64,000 nucleotides of DNA from assembly GCA_020161265.1 (NCBI GenBank), contig JAIUOC010000001.1, forward strand, positions 682,001 to 746,000, given 5' to 3'. The notes under the pieces were generated by a model, which did no database searches, was not told the DNA's origin, and worked only from the letters and a program-made list of their open reading frames with translations. The translations under genes were made by a program, and so were the position numbers. This document shows positions 33,107 through 42,452 of the stretch, one piece after another (position 1 is the stretch's first letter; every line of letters begins with the position of its first letter). This DNA is from Chloroflexota bacterium (GTDB lineage: Bacteria > Chloroflexota > Chloroflexia > Chloroflexales > Herpetosiphonaceae).

Positions 33107-34390
33107 TTAGCCGCGTTTTTCGACTGGGACGAAATCGCGAGCATCATAACCAGTGTAAATCTGGCGTGGGCGAGCGATTGAAGTTTCCTTGTCGTTATGC
33201 ATTTCATCCCACTGGGCCAACCAACCGACCGTGCGGGGAATAGCAAACAGCACTGGGAACATATCAACAGGGAATTTCATTGCTTGGTAAATAATGCCCG
33301 TGTAGAAATCGACATTGGGGTATAGCTTGCGTGAGACAAAATAATCGTCTTCGAGCGCAATCTTTTCAAGTTCCAAGGCAATGTCGATCATTGGGTTGCG
33401 CCCAACGACTTCAAACACATCGTAGGCCAGCTTCTTGACGATCGCAGCGCGAGGATCGTAGTTCTTGTAGACGCGATGGCCAAAGCCCATCAACAAGACT
33501 TCACGATCTTTGACGCGGCGGATGTAATCGGCAACATTGCTGGCGGAACCGATTTCTTGCAACATGCGCAGCACTTGCTCGTTTGCGCCACCATGCAGCG
33601 GGCCATACAAGGCTGCCGCAGCCCCAGCCATCGCTGAATAGGGATCGACGTTTGAGCTACCAACTGAGCGCATGGCATTCGTACCACAGTTTTGCTCGTG
33701 GTCGGCATGCAAAACGAACAAGACATCCAAGGCTTTTTCCATAATTGGGTCTGGAATGTATGGATCAGCTCGTTGGAACATCATTTTCAAGAAGTTGCCA
33801 GTATAGCTCAACGAGTTATCGGGGTAAACGTAGGGCAAGCCCATGCGTTTGCGATAGGCATAGGCCGAGATCGTTGGCACTTTAGCAATCAAACGAGCAA
33901 TCTGCAAGCGGCGCATTGCTGGATCTTTGATGTTTTTGGCTTGAGGATAAAAGGTTGACATCGCACTCAACGTGCTAATCAACATCCCCATGGGATGCGC
34001 ATCAAAGTGAAAACCATCCATCAACTTCTTGATGTTTTCGTGCACCATTGTGCGGTGGGTAATTTCATGGACCCATGCATCAAGTTGCGGTTTGGTTGGC
34101 AATTCACCATTGAGAATCAAGTAGGCGGTTTCGAGGTAGCTGCTGCTATCAGCCAATTGCTCAATTGGGTAGCCGCGATAGCGCAGAATCCCTGCGTCGC
34201 CGTCGATATAGGTAATTGAGCTGCGGCATGATGAGGTGTTATTGAAGCCTGGGTCGTGGGTCATCAGCCCAAAATCTTCGGCATCTGCTTTGATCTGACG
34301 TAAGTCGAGGGCGCGGATGGTGCCATCGACGATGGGCAATTCGTAAGTTTTCCCAGTACGATTATCGGTGATCGTCAAGCTGTTAGTCAC
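33107..34390 (-). CDS. gltA: Citrate synthase
   Basis: The 427-residue enzyme condenses acetyl-CoA with oxaloacetate to citrate, opening the TCA cycle. Blocks include 'SSCRSSITYIDGDAGILRYRGYPIEQLA', 'FVLHADHEQNCGTNAMRSVGSSNVDPYSAMAGAAAALYGPLHGGAN' and 'GFGHRVYKNYDPRA' with the catalytic histidines, and a late catalytic Asp in 'YPNVDFYTG'. The N-terminal 'TYELPIVDGTIRALDLRQI' matches the long, type II-like bacterial form. The start is GTG (34388-34390) with AGGAGG 7 bases upstream. The gene appears to be monocistronic. Confidence 0.96.
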   Translation of the reverse strand: MTNSLTITDNRTGKTYELPIVDGTIRALDLRQIKADAEDFGLMTHDPGFNNTSSCRSSITYIDGDAGILRYRGYPIEQLADSSSYLETAYLILNGELPTKPQLDAWVHEITHRTMVHENIKKLMDGFHFDAHPMGMLISTLSAMSTFYPQAKNIKDPAMRRLQIARLIAKVPTISAYAYRKRMGLPYVYPDNSLSYTGNFLKMMFQRADPYIPDPIMEKALDVLFVLHADHEQNCGTNAMRSVGSSNVDPYSAMAGAAAALYGPLHGGANEQVLRMLQEIGSASNVADYIRRVKDREVLLMGFGHRVYKNYDPRAAIVKKLAYDVFEVVGRNPMIDIALELEKIALEDDYFVSRKLYPNVDFYTGIIYQAMKFPVDMFPVLFAIPRTVGWLAQWDEMHNDKETSIARPRQIYTGYDARDFVPVEKRG

Positions 34391-34530
34391 CAGCGACCTC
34401 CTAAAAGCTTAGAACAAAAAATGAGGCGACATTGCCCCAAAAATCCTGATTGGTTTGTCATTGTAACATAAGCTTGAGCCTATTCGTTGCTTAAATAGAC
34501 CATCATGACGCACTATGTTGGCACACTGCG

Positions 34531-34953
34531 TTAGACTGTCGCTTTGGGATGTTCAACCAATTCAGTTAACACACCATGCAAGGCTTTGGGGTGAATAAAG
34601 GCAATCCGAGTTCCATGAATTCCAGGTCGTGCCTGGTGATCGATCAAGCGCACACCTTGGGCCTGCAAAGTTTCTAACGCATGATCAATATCTTCGACAG
34701 TGTAGGCCACATGATGAATACCCTCGCCGCGCTCAGCCAAAAATTTAGCAAAGGCTGCATCAGGGCTGGTTGGGGCAATCAATTCGAGTAATGTGCCACC
34801 AACCTGACCCACCGCAACCCGCATATGCCGTTCCGGCATCTCGATAATTTCCCAAGCGTCAAGCGCGAGTTGCTGGCGATAGCTGGCAATCGCTTGATCA
34901 AGATCATGCACAGCCAAGCCCAAATGATCAACTCGCGTGAGCAATCGCTCCAT
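34531..34953 (-). CDS. mce: Methylmalonyl-CoA epimerase
   Basis: The 140-residue protein interconverts (S)- and (R)-methylmalonyl-CoA in propionate metabolism. It has the paired betaalphabetabetabeta modules of the vicinal-oxygen-chelate fold with metal ligands in 'RVDHLGLAVHDLDQAIASYRQQ', 'GGTLLELIAP', 'EGIHHVAYTVEDIDHAL' and 'LHGVLTELVEH'. ATG 34953 is chosen from GAGG 7 bases upstream and from alignment with the family's start; the open frame extends 21 codons further. Methylmalonyl-CoA mutase is not in this window. Confidence 0.92.
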   Translation of the reverse strand: MERLLTRVDHLGLAVHDLDQAIASYRQQLALDAWEIIEMPERHMRVAVGQVGGTLLELIAPTSPDAAFAKFLAERGEGIHHVAYTVEDIDHALETLQAQGVRLIDHQARPGIHGTRIAFIHPKALHGVLTELVEHPKATV

Positions 34954-35066
34954 TGCATCCTCACAAACACGTCCAAAAATCATCATTTGAATTAAGTGTA
35001 ACGCTTCCACAATCAAACGTAAAGGCTTAGCTATGCGCTAAAATCATAGCTGGATTAATGTAATCC

Positions 35067-35113
35067 TTGACAACCGTCTGTCTGGACGGTATGATACCGT
35101 CTATCTGGACGGT
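35067..35113 (+). promoter_or_regulatory. TetR/MFS promoter with two perfect tandem operators
   Basis: A perfect TTGACA (35067-35072) and TATGAT (35090-35095) are 17 bases apart. An 18-bp dyad, ACCGTCTGTCTGGACGGT, fills the spacer (35073-35090) and a second copy, ACCGTCTATCTGGACGGT, lies at 35096-35113 over the transcription start. The dyads are 23 bp apart centre to centre. Such a layout fits tight autorepression by the TetR protein encoded next. Confidence 0.9.
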
Positions 35114-35125
35114 TTGGAGTTTTAC

Positions 35126-35677
35126 ATGACGAAGAAAGATCCCCAAGCCACCAAAGCCAAGCTTTTGCATGCCTTGATTGGTGTGATTATGCGTGATGGC
35201 GCGGCCAACGTAACCCTAGAAGTGATTGCCAAAGCAGCCAGCGTAAGCAAAGGCGGCTTGTTGCATCATTTTCCAACCAAGGAGAGCTTATTTCAAGGCT
35301 TGCTGGATCTCGCCAAACAGGCTTGGGAAACATGTTTAGCCGGAGAATTGGCCAAAGAATCGCCTGACATGGCTGGCTATTGGTGTCGAGCCTACGTGCA
35401 TGCCAGCTTCAGTCAACCACCGGAAGATATTCAAATGCTGCACGCGGTGCGGCGGGTGGTCGCAATCTATCCTGAGTTATTTGATTATTGGCGCGAGACC
35501 TATGTGCAAACCACCCCAGCACCAGCCGATGATGGCTTAACCCTTGGGCGTTCGCTCACCATTCAACTGGCCTGCGATAGCCTATGGTTCAGCGAACTAA
35601 TTGGTTTGCCAATTATTTCAGCGGCGGCCCAACAGGCGCTTTACGATGAATTATTGAGGTTAACCTATGAGCCTTGA
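35126..35677 (+). CDS. TetR-family transcriptional repressor
   Basis: The 183-residue protein starts with a TetR DNA-binding domain (about residues 5-52: 'AKLLHALIGVIMRDGAANVTLEVIAKAASVSKGGLLHHFPTKESLFQGLL') and continues with a helical ligand-binding domain (TetR_C type, about 75-183). GGAG lies 7 bases before ATG 35126; a TTG at 35114 would lie inside the operator. It overlaps the MFS gene by 11 bp, so the two are translationally coupled, and the two operators at the promoter make it the obvious autorepressor of this efflux pair. Confidence 0.93.
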   Translation: MTKKDPQATKAKLLHALIGVIMRDGAANVTLEVIAKAASVSKGGLLHHFPTKESLFQGLLDLAKQAWETCLAGELAKESPDMAGYWCRAYVHASFSQPPEDIQMLHAVRRVVAIYPELFDYWRETYVQTTPAPADDGLTLGRSLTIQLACDSLWFSELIGLPIISAAAQQALYDELLRLTYEP

Positions 35678-36944
35678 TACGCTCAAACCCACAACGACCA
35701 ACCCAATCGAAAACTGGAGCCAGATTGTTTGGAAGCCACGCTTTTTCGCCATTTGGCTGGGCCAAGCTAGCTCATTGGTTGGCAGTGCCTTGACCCAATT
35801 TGTATTAATTTGGTGGATCACCCAAACCGTCGGCACGGCCCAAGCCTTATCGCTCGCTGGAATGATGGCCTTACTGCCACAAGCAGTATTTGGGCCAATC
35901 GGCGGCATCATCGCCGATCGCTGGAATCGCCGCCTGATTATGATTAGCAGTGACCTAATTTCAGCCATCAGCATGATTATTTTGATTGGGCTTTTTGCGA
36001 CCGAGCAGATTCAGCTTTGGCATATTTACACGCTGATGTTTGTGCGCAGCACGATGCAGGCCTTTCAAAGCCCCGCCGCAACCGCCAGCACCAGCCAACT
36101 TGTACCGCCCGATTGGCTAACTCGCGCAGCTGGCATGAACCAGATTATTTTGGGTTTGATGAGTGTGGCGGCGGCTCCACTTGGCGCATTGGCGATGAGC
36201 TTATTCTCATTAGAAGGCGCATTGATGATCGATGTGGTCACCGCGCTGCTAGCAATTACGCCATTATTGTTCTATAAAGTTCCCCAAACCCGCCAAGCTG
36301 CCGAGGATCAAGCCAGCATGTGGCACGATTTTCGCAGCGGCTTCAGCATGATTCTGCACCATCGCGGCTTAACTTTAATGTATGGATTAACCTTGTTGAT
36401 GGTGGCGGTGTTGATTCCAACCTTCGTTTTGACTCCATTGCTGATTCAGCAAGAATTTGGCGGCGGGGTTGAGCGGGTTGCTTTGATGGAAGGTATGGGC
36501 GGTTTGGGCATGTTGATCGGTGGGCTGATGATCAGCATCATGCAGTTTTCCATGCGCCGAATTGTCTTGGTGTTGGTGATGTTTGCGCTCTCGTCAGCGA
36601 TGGTTGGCTTAGCCGGGCTTGTGCCTAGCTCGCTGTTTTGGGTCGCCGTGGTTTTATGGTTTATCAGCGGTGTAACCTATACCATCGGCAATGCGCCAAT
36701 CATTGCGATTGTGCAAACGATTGTGCCCAACCAGATGCAAGGGCGTGCCCTCTCACTCTATTCAACCATGATTGGCTTGGCTGGACCGCTGACCTTGCCC
36801 CTGACTGGGCCACTCAGCGAATTGATTGGCATTCGCATGATTTTTATTGGCGGTGGATTTATTGCCGCCTTGGTGTGCTGTTTGGCGTTTCTATCGTCCA
36901 GCATTTTGCGCATTGAGCAAACGCCAATTACCACCGATCATTAA
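35667..36944 (+). CDS. MFS transporter (multidrug/macrolide efflux type)
   Basis: The 425-residue protein has 12 predicted membrane segments and MFS signatures: 'FFAIWLGQASSLVGSALTQFVLIWWI', the loop-2/3 motif 'GGIIADRWNRRLIMISSDLISA' and 'PNQMQGRALSLYSTMIGLAGPL'. The overall pattern matches the DHA3 (MefA-like) drug-efflux group, which uses the proton gradient. It overlaps its TetR regulator gene and shares the double-operator promoter, so it should be induced by its substrate. The drug is unknown. Confidence 0.9.
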   Translation: MSLDTLKPTTTNPIENWSQIVWKPRFFAIWLGQASSLVGSALTQFVLIWWITQTVGTAQALSLAGMMALLPQAVFGPIGGIIADRWNRRLIMISSDLISAISMIILIGLFATEQIQLWHIYTLMFVRSTMQAFQSPAATASTSQLVPPDWLTRAAGMNQIILGLMSVAAAPLGALAMSLFSLEGALMIDVVTALLAITPLLFYKVPQTRQAAEDQASMWHDFRSGFSMILHHRGLTLMYGLTLLMVAVLIPTFVLTPLLIQQEFGGGVERVALMEGMGGLGMLIGGLMISIMQFSMRRIVLVLVMFALSSAMVGLAGLVPSSLFWVAVVLWFISGVTYTIGNAPIIAIVQTIVPNQMQGRALSLYSTMIGLAGPLTLPLTGPLSELIGIRMIFIGGGFIAALVCCLAFLSSSILRIEQTPITTDH

Positions 36945-36973
36945 TCATAATCCTTGTGTCCGACTCAGGCGGG

Positions 36974-37001
36974 AAGGCAGGGGCTTGTAGTTCCCTGCCT
37001 T
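36974..37001 (+). terminator. Terminator after the MFS gene
   Basis: AAGGCAGGG and CCCTGCCTT form a 9-bp stem with a 10-base loop, 29 bp after the stop codon. T-richness downstream is weak. Confidence 0.6.
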
Positions 37002-37061
37002 AACTTAATTGCATAGCTTATGCCGCATTACATCATTGCTAAAACTTCGAGCACTTGGATT

Positions 37062-37688
37062 TTACTCAGCTTTGGGGGCTTTAATTTGCACTGTTCCCTG
37101 TTTTTCAGGGAAGCGCCCAATCGACATGCGCTCGTAAAATTCACGTAATACGGCAAAATCAGCATCGATATCACCCGTTGGATAAAGCATCGGGCCAAAG
37201 CCAAGCACTTTACGCTCGTAGTTGATATAGCTCATGCCAATTGGAATTTTGGCATTCAGCGCAATATAGTAAAAGCCTGTTTTCCAATGATCGGTTGCTT
37301 TGCGCGTGCCCTCAGGCGCAACCACCAACACCAATGTTTCGTGGCGCTCGATCTCATCAACCACCTGTTGGACTGCGTTGTAAGTTTTATCGCGACGAAT
37401 CGGAATCCCACCCAGCCAGCGCATCAAGGTTTTGAAGGGAAAGCGAAATAGCGAATGCTTGCCAATCCAATAGATTCGCAGTTGCTGGGATAATGTTGCC
37501 AACAACATCACCGCAAAATCCCAATTGGAGGTGTGATAGGCTCCAATCGCAATCCATTTTGGTTCGGTTGGCACAGTGCCTTCAACCTTCCAACCAACCA
37601 ATTTGAGCACCAGTTGGGCCAGCCAACGCAACGGACGGCCAGGTTGTAACGAAAGTCGAGATGGACGAAAGCCACGAAATCGCTTCAT
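37062..37688 (-). CDS. PlsC-like lysophospholipid acyltransferase
   Basis: The 208-residue protein carries the acyltransferase catalytic motif H-x(4)-D in 'GAYHTSNWDFAVM', the glycerol-phosphate-binding block 'FPFKTLMRWLGGIPIRRDK' and the 'VAPEGTRKATDHWKTGFYYIA' block with P-E-G-T-R. These define the LPLAT/PlsC superfamily, which adds acyl groups to lysophospholipids. It may make phosphatidic acid or acylate another lipid; the 208-residue size and 'TGFYYIALNAKIPI' fit the short subfamily. AGGAA lies 7 bases before the ATG. It follows hisS on the opposite side of a 50-bp gap, read in the same direction. Confidence 0.88.
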   Translation of the reverse strand: MKRFRGFRPSRLSLQPGRPLRWLAQLVLKLVGWKVEGTVPTEPKWIAIGAYHTSNWDFAVMLLATLSQQLRIYWIGKHSLFRFPFKTLMRWLGGIPIRRDKTYNAVQQVVDEIERHETLVLVVAPEGTRKATDHWKTGFYYIALNAKIPIGMSYINYERKVLGFGPMLYPTGDIDADFAVLREFYERMSIGRFPEKQGTVQIKAPKAE

Positions 37689-37738
37689 TGATGGTTCCTG
37701 TTGGGGCGGTGAGGGTTCAACTCAGCGCCAAAGTTGGA

Positions 37739-39043
37739 TTATTGGGCCGCTTTGATCGCCGCCACGATAGCATCACGCGCCACAGCTTGTTGCTCACCAG
37801 TGCGCAAATCTTTGAGTTGCACCACACCTGCCGCCAAATCATCGGGGCCAAGCACCAAGGCAAAGTTTGCACCCTTGCGATCAGCCTCTTTGAATTGGTT
37901 GGCAATTTTGACTGGGCTATAGGCGGTCAACACGCTCAAGCCAGCTGCCCGCAATTCGCCCGCCAAACGCAAGCTTTCGCTTTGAAAATCGCCAGCAAAC
38001 AAGGTGACATAGGCATCGATTGTGCGTTCTGGGCGTGGCCCCATATTAAGTTCAAGCATCAAATCAAACAAGCGTTCAAGCCCAAAAGCACAGCCAACCG
38101 TCGGCAATGAGCGTTTGCTAAACATACCCACCAAATTATCGTAGCGCCCACCGCCCAATAACGAACCCATCGGCGGCGAATCGAGCACGGCCTCGAATAC
38201 ACAGCCCGTATAGTAGGATAAGCCGCGAGCCAAGCTGGGGGCAATCGTAAAACTATCGGCTGGTACACCAAAGCTCGTCAATACATCGCAGATGGTACGC
38301 AAGGCGGCAACTGCTGCTAAGGCTGGCGGATCGTTGGCTAACACACTTTCCATTTCGGACAGCACAGCCTCGATTGAGCCACTAATCCCGACGAAGTGCA
38401 ACACGCGTTCGGCTGCCTCGGCACTCACGCCACTTTTGAGCAATTCGTTGCGCACGCCATCGTTGCCAATTTTATCGAGCTTATCGATCGCGCGATATAC
38501 TCCACCCGCTTCGTTTTCGGGCACACCCGCTACCCGCGCCAACCCACTCAAAATTTCGCGGTGATTGAGCAAGACTTTTGCGCCAGTAAAGCCTAAAGCT
38601 CGCAAGCCTTCAACCACCACCGCCACAATTTCAGCATCAGCAATTGGGCTATCTACCCCAACAATATCAGCATCAAGCTGCCAAAATTCGCGGTAGCGAC
38701 CACGGGCTTGGCGTTCGCCGCGATACGATTGGCCGAGTGCATAGCGTTTGAAGGGCATAGTTAATTTGCCTTCGTTTTGGGCCACCACCCGCGCCAAGGG
38801 CACAGTTTGGTCGTAACGCAAGGTCAACGCATCATCGCCATATTTCAAACGATACAGCAATTTTTCTTCATCACCGATTTTGCCTTCCAGCGTTTCAGAA
38901 TATTCAACAATCGGCGTTGAAAGCGGCTCAAAGCCATAACGCTCTAAAATACCAATCAAGGTATCGGTGATAAAACGCCGCAAGCGCATAGCTTCGGGCA
39001 AGTGATCGCGCATGCCTTTGTAGGCACGAGGAGTAATTGGCAT
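37739..39043 (-). CDS. hisS: Histidyl-tRNA synthetase
   Basis: The 434-residue class II synthetase charges tRNA-His. Motif 2 is 'YRGERQARGRYREFWQLDADIVG', motif 3 is 'GCAFGLERL', and the histidine-A block reads 'GLSYYTGCVFEAV'. A C-terminal anticodon-binding domain ('DAYVTLFAGDFQSESLRLAGELRAAGLSVLTAYS') ends near residue 430. ATG 39043 is chosen for AAGGAT 7 bases upstream and for the family start 'PRAYKGMRDHLPEAM'. The gene lies 39 bp behind an oligopeptide-binding lipoprotein gene and is probably co-transcribed with it. Confidence 0.97.
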   Translation of the reverse strand: MPITPRAYKGMRDHLPEAMRLRRFITDTLIGILERYGFEPLSTPIVEYSETLEGKIGDEEKLLYRLKYGDDALTLRYDQTVPLARVVAQNEGKLTMPFKRYALGQSYRGERQARGRYREFWQLDADIVGVDSPIADAEIVAVVVEGLRALGFTGAKVLLNHREILSGLARVAGVPENEAGGVYRAIDKLDKIGNDGVRNELLKSGVSAEAAERVLHFVGISGSIEAVLSEMESVLANDPPALAAVAALRTICDVLTSFGVPADSFTIAPSLARGLSYYTGCVFEAVLDSPPMGSLLGGGRYDNLVGMFSKRSLPTVGCAFGLERLFDLMLELNMGPRPERTIDAYVTLFAGDFQSESLRLAGELRAAGLSVLTAYSPVKIANQFKEADRKGANFALVLGPDDLAAGVVQLKDLRTGEQQAVARDAIVAAIKAAQ

Positions 39044-39082
39044 AATTTTATCCTTATCCAAACGGGCATCAGCCCACAAGCG

Positions 39083-40690
39083 CTAGCGTTTGAGCGAAAC
39101 TCCAGTTAAATCTAGCTCACCCAAAGCCGTAATAACGTAACCATCAACATACGATTTTACCAAGGAATAATCAACAGTATGCACCAAGGGAATGACCACA
39201 AAATCACTGAGCAATTGCTCCTCGGCTTGGCGATAGAGTGCCCCACGTTTTTCAGCATCGGATTCAGCTTTGGCTTGCTCAATCAGTTGATCAAACTTCG
39301 CGTTGCTGTAATTGGTGCGATTGTATTGGCCCTTGCTGCCAAACAACACCTCTAAAAAGTTTTGTGGATCAGGATAGTCGGCGATCCAACTAAGGTCATA
39401 CAAATGGTAATTATCGCGTTCGAGGGCCGCCAGATAATCGCCAAATTGATCTTGACCACGAATTTCAATCGTTACCCCAAGCTCATCTTTAGCAATTTGG
39501 GCCAGCAAACCTACCCCGCTACCGCTGCTATAGCCAATAATTGGCGGAAACTTTTCAACGCTGCCATAGCTCGATTCGCTGATTAGTTGTTTGGCGCGGG
39601 CAATATCGGCGCGTGGCTCAGGCAAACGTTCTGGCTCGGCCCCAGGCATGCCAGGTGGCAAAATTCCACGGGCTGCTACCACCGAACCATTGTACGAAAC
39701 ATCGGCCAATTTAACCCGATCAATCAACAAATAAAAGGCTTCGCGCACCTTAGGATCGTCGAATGGTGGTTGATTCACATTCAAACCAATATAGCTTAAT
39801 TGCAATTGTGGCGTGATGCGCAGCTCAGCGTGCAACGGATCAGCTTGATCATTAATCCGATCAAGATCATAGCTACCAATTCCCGTCACGTCGATTTCGC
39901 CCTGCTCATACAAGCCCAGTGGATTACTCCCTTCAGCCCCAATCAGATAGGTAATCCGATCCAATTTTGGGGCAGTGCCATAGTAATATGGGTTGGGCAC
40001 AAGCTCCATGCGGCGGCGATGGTTCCACAGATCAAGCATAAACGGGCCAGAGCCATTGGGTTTTTCGAGCCAATCGCTATTACCCTCGACTGTGCGCCGA
40101 TCGAGCACAAAGGCTGGCGGGTGAGTCAATTTGAGCAAAAAGAGCGAGCTTGGCTGGCGCAAGGTAATTGCAATCGTTTGATCATCAACCACGTTGACCC
40201 CGCTGAGCGAGTTGGCTTGCCCAGTCACTTTTTCAAGCACCCCAGCAACATCATCGAGGTAGGTTGGCGAAACAATTGAGCCAAGGCTAGGATCGGTTGC
40301 TCGTTCGAGGCTCCAACGCACATCTTCAGCAGTAATCGGCGTACCATCGGCAAAGCGGGCATTCGAGCGCAATTTAAAGGTGTACACCGTGCCATCAGCC
40401 GAAACATCAATCGTTTCAGCCAAATCAGGCACTGCTTCTAGATCATTGTTGAGCGTCACCAAACCGCTAAACATCAAGCGGGCAATAAAACCGCTGGTCG
40501 TATCACCAACCAACGCGGGGTCGATCGTCGCTGGGTCATCGCCAAGCGTCAAAATAAAATTACCGCCGCCACCAGCTTGGCTTTGGGCTACTGGAGTTGG
40601 CGCAGGCACTGAGGTAGCTTGGTTGCTCCCAAGATCACAGCCAACTAAAACCAATAGCAAGAGACCTAAAATCGATAAACGTTTATCCAT
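39083..40690 (-). CDS. Oligopeptide ABC transporter substrate-binding lipoprotein (SBP family 5)
   Basis: The 535-residue protein has a lipoprotein signal ('SILGLLLLVLVGCDLG') and the family 5 extracellular receptor fold: 'DDPATIDPALVGDTTSGFIARLMFSGLVTLNNDLEAVPDLAETIDVSADGTVYTFKLR', 'FDDPKVREAFYLLIDR' and 'RNFYQLAWIADYPDP'-like block ('LYDLSWIADYPDPQNFLEVLFGSKG'). It would bind peptides outside the membrane. GAGGAAG lies just before ATG 40690. No permease or ATPase genes are adjacent; the downstream neighbour is hisS. Confidence 0.9.
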   Translation of the reverse strand: MDKRLSILGLLLLVLVGCDLGSNQATSVPAPTPVAQSQAGGGGNFILTLGDDPATIDPALVGDTTSGFIARLMFSGLVTLNNDLEAVPDLAETIDVSADGTVYTFKLRSNARFADGTPITAEDVRWSLERATDPSLGSIVSPTYLDDVAGVLEKVTGQANSLSGVNVVDDQTIAITLRQPSSLFLLKLTHPPAFVLDRRTVEGNSDWLEKPNGSGPFMLDLWNHRRRMELVPNPYYYGTAPKLDRITYLIGAEGSNPLGLYEQGEIDVTGIGSYDLDRINDQADPLHAELRITPQLQLSYIGLNVNQPPFDDPKVREAFYLLIDRVKLADVSYNGSVVAARGILPPGMPGAEPERLPEPRADIARAKQLISESSYGSVEKFPPIIGYSSGSGVGLLAQIAKDELGVTIEIRGQDQFGDYLAALERDNYHLYDLSWIADYPDPQNFLEVLFGSKGQYNRTNYSNAKFDQLIEQAKAESDAEKRGALYRQAEEQLLSDFVVIPLVHTVDYSLVKSYVDGYVITALGELDLTGVSLKR

Positions 40691-40750
40691 AGCACTTCCT
40701 CGCTCAGATCCCGTCCACAAGCGACGGTTGAACTATTATAATCCACACGA

Positions 40751-40778
40751 ATGGCACGAAGAACGCCCTTCGTGCCAT
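40751..40778 (-). terminator. Hairpin made of CACGAAG repeats behind the pterin dehydratase gene
   Basis: ATGGCACGAAG and CTTCGTGCCAT form a perfect 11-bp stem with a 6-base loop, 21 bp past the stop. The arms are the same ennead that appears in tandem at 2164-2192 and 42595-42674. Confidence 0.65.
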
Positions 40779-40798
40779 CAGGAATTTTAGCAAATGGC

Positions 40799-41089
40799 TT
40801 ATTGAGCGGCGGCAAAAATCCGATCAATCGTATCAGCCAAACCAAAATCTTTCTCGGTAATGCCTTTTTCATCATGGGTAGATAGCGCAATCGTCACTTT
40901 ATTGTAGCGAATATCAATATCGGGGTGATGATTGACTTCCTCAGCAGCATCGGCAATCCGTCGTACAAACTCAATCGCAAATGGAAAAGTTGCTAAAACA
41001 TAGGTTTTGCTAATTTGCCCATCAACGACCGTCCAACCTGAGCGTTGCTCTAATGCTTGCTGCAATGCTGCCTTGGCCAAAACTGGCAT
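40799..41089 (-). CDS. phhB: Pterin-4a-carbinolamine dehydratase
   Basis: The 96-residue protein recycles 4a-hydroxytetrahydrobiopterin by dehydration to quinonoid dihydropterin. The active-site block 'EEVNHHPDIDIRYNKVTIAL' carries the catalytic histidine pair, and 'FPFAIEFVRRIADAAEEVNHHP' matches the family core. ATG 41089 is chosen from AAAGGAG 5 bases upstream. The gene follows a glycosyltransferase gene by 26 bp. No phenylalanine hydroxylase is nearby, so its partner enzyme is elsewhere or the protein has another role such as molybdopterin-related or regulatory work. Confidence 0.92.
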   Translation of the reverse strand: MPVLAKAALQQALEQRSGWTVVDGQISKTYVLATFPFAIEFVRRIADAAEEVNHHPDIDIRYNKVTIALSTHDEKGITEKDFGLADTIDRIFAAAQ

Positions 41090-41115
41090 AGTCACTCCTT
41101 TGTAGACACTTGGCG

Positions 41116-42387
41116 CTACATGGCTCCAACCACATCGGCATATGGTTCGCCACACACAACATGATCATACAACTCACGAATATCGTGGGCAACTGCGGCC
41201 CAGCTATAGCGTTGGGCTGCTTGCACGCCGTTGCGGCCTAATTGTAAACGCAAAGGCTCATCATTCAAGAGCAAACTAATTTTTTCGGCTAAAGCTTCGG
41301 GATCTTCGCGTGGCACCAGCAAACCCGTTTCGCCGTCGCGCACGGTGTAGCGCAAACCACCAACGTTGGAAGCGATCACAGGCGTGCCACAGGCCATGGC
41401 TTCGAGCGCCACCATGCCAAACGATTCGTAGTGCGATGGCACAACCACCATATCGGCAGCACTATAGAACAAGGGCAATTTGCGCTGATCTTGCGAGCCT
41501 TGGAAGGTAACCAAATGCCCAATGCCCAATTCACCCTGCAAACGCCGCAAACGCCGCATTTCGCTGCTCCATTGATCGGGGGTTTCGCGCCGATCGCCGC
41601 CAATAATCGCCAAACAAATATCACCACGTAACGAGGGCTGTTGCTCAGCCAACAAGGCCATCGAACGCAGCAGCGTATCAATTCCCTTGAGTGGCTCAAT
41701 CCGCCCGACAAACAGCAACATGCGATGGGGATGCGGCGGTACGCCTAATTCGTTACGGGCAATTTGATGGGCAATCGGGTGGAAATGCTCAACATCAACG
41801 CCACACGGCACAACCACAATCCGCTCACACTCAGCATCATAATGTTCGAGCATCTGAGCGCGATCAAGCGGAGTAGCCGCAACAACCCGATCAACTTCGT
41901 GCAGTAACATGCGTTCAATCACGATTCGTTGTTCAGTTTCAGCCTCATCGCCACGGGCAATTGTGTTTTTCATCGCTCCCAAGGTGTGAAACATATGAAT
42001 AACTGGTGTGCCCCAAGCTTGGCGTAACTCCAGCGCGGCAACGCCAGAGAGCCAATAATGGCTATGAATCACATCGTAATGAATATCTTCGCCATCAGCA
42101 ACACAGCGAATCCGATGCACAAACTCCGGTAAATAATCTAAAACCCAATTCTTGTCATAGGGTGCAGCCGGGCCGACGCGCACCGCAAACACCCGCACAT
42201 TTGGCGCAAGATTGGTAATCAAGGGCGTATGCGGATCTTGCGAACGGGTATAAATATCGACCGCCACTCCCTGACGACCCAACTCACGGCTTAATTCACG
42301 AACATAGACATTCATGCCACCAGCTTCTTTACCACCCAAAGCAGCCAGAGGGCTCGAATGGACACTCAACATTGCAACGCGGCGCAC
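41116..42387 (-). CDS. GT4-family glycosyltransferase (MshA/sucrose-phosphate-synthase-like)
   Basis: The 423-residue protein has an N-terminal Rossmann domain beginning 'VAMLSVHSSPLAALGGKEAGGMNVYVRELSREL' and a C-terminal nucleotide-sugar domain with 'LLFVGRIEPLKGIDTLLRSMA', 'VVVPSHYESFGMVALEAMACGTPVIASNVGGLRYTV' and 'GETGLLVPREDPEAL', including the retaining E-x(7)-E motif. It transfers a sugar from a nucleotide donor with retention of configuration; MshA-type enzymes work on inositol phosphate but the acceptor is not proven here. Start GTG 42387 is chosen for GGGAGG 5 bases upstream. It shares a transcript with the pterin dehydratase gene. Confidence 0.9.
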   Translation of the reverse strand: MRRVAMLSVHSSPLAALGGKEAGGMNVYVRELSRELGRQGVAVDIYTRSQDPHTPLITNLAPNVRVFAVRVGPAAPYDKNWVLDYLPEFVHRIRCVADGEDIHYDVIHSHYWLSGVAALELRQAWGTPVIHMFHTLGAMKNTIARGDEAETEQRIVIERMLLHEVDRVVAATPLDRAQMLEHYDAECERIVVVPCGVDVEHFHPIAHQIARNELGVPPHPHRMLLFVGRIEPLKGIDTLLRSMALLAEQQPSLRGDICLAIIGGDRRETPDQWSSEMRRLRRLQGELGIGHLVTFQGSQDQRKLPLFYSAADMVVVPSHYESFGMVALEAMACGTPVIASNVGGLRYTVRDGETGLLVPREDPEALAEKISLLLNDEPLRLQLGRNGVQAAQRYSWAAVAHDIRELYDHVVCGEPYADVVGAM

Positions 42388-42452
42388 AGCTACCTCCCGT
42401 GTGTGGTTTCTGATCATCAGCATACCACGAAACGCGCTACGCTTGCTAAGTA

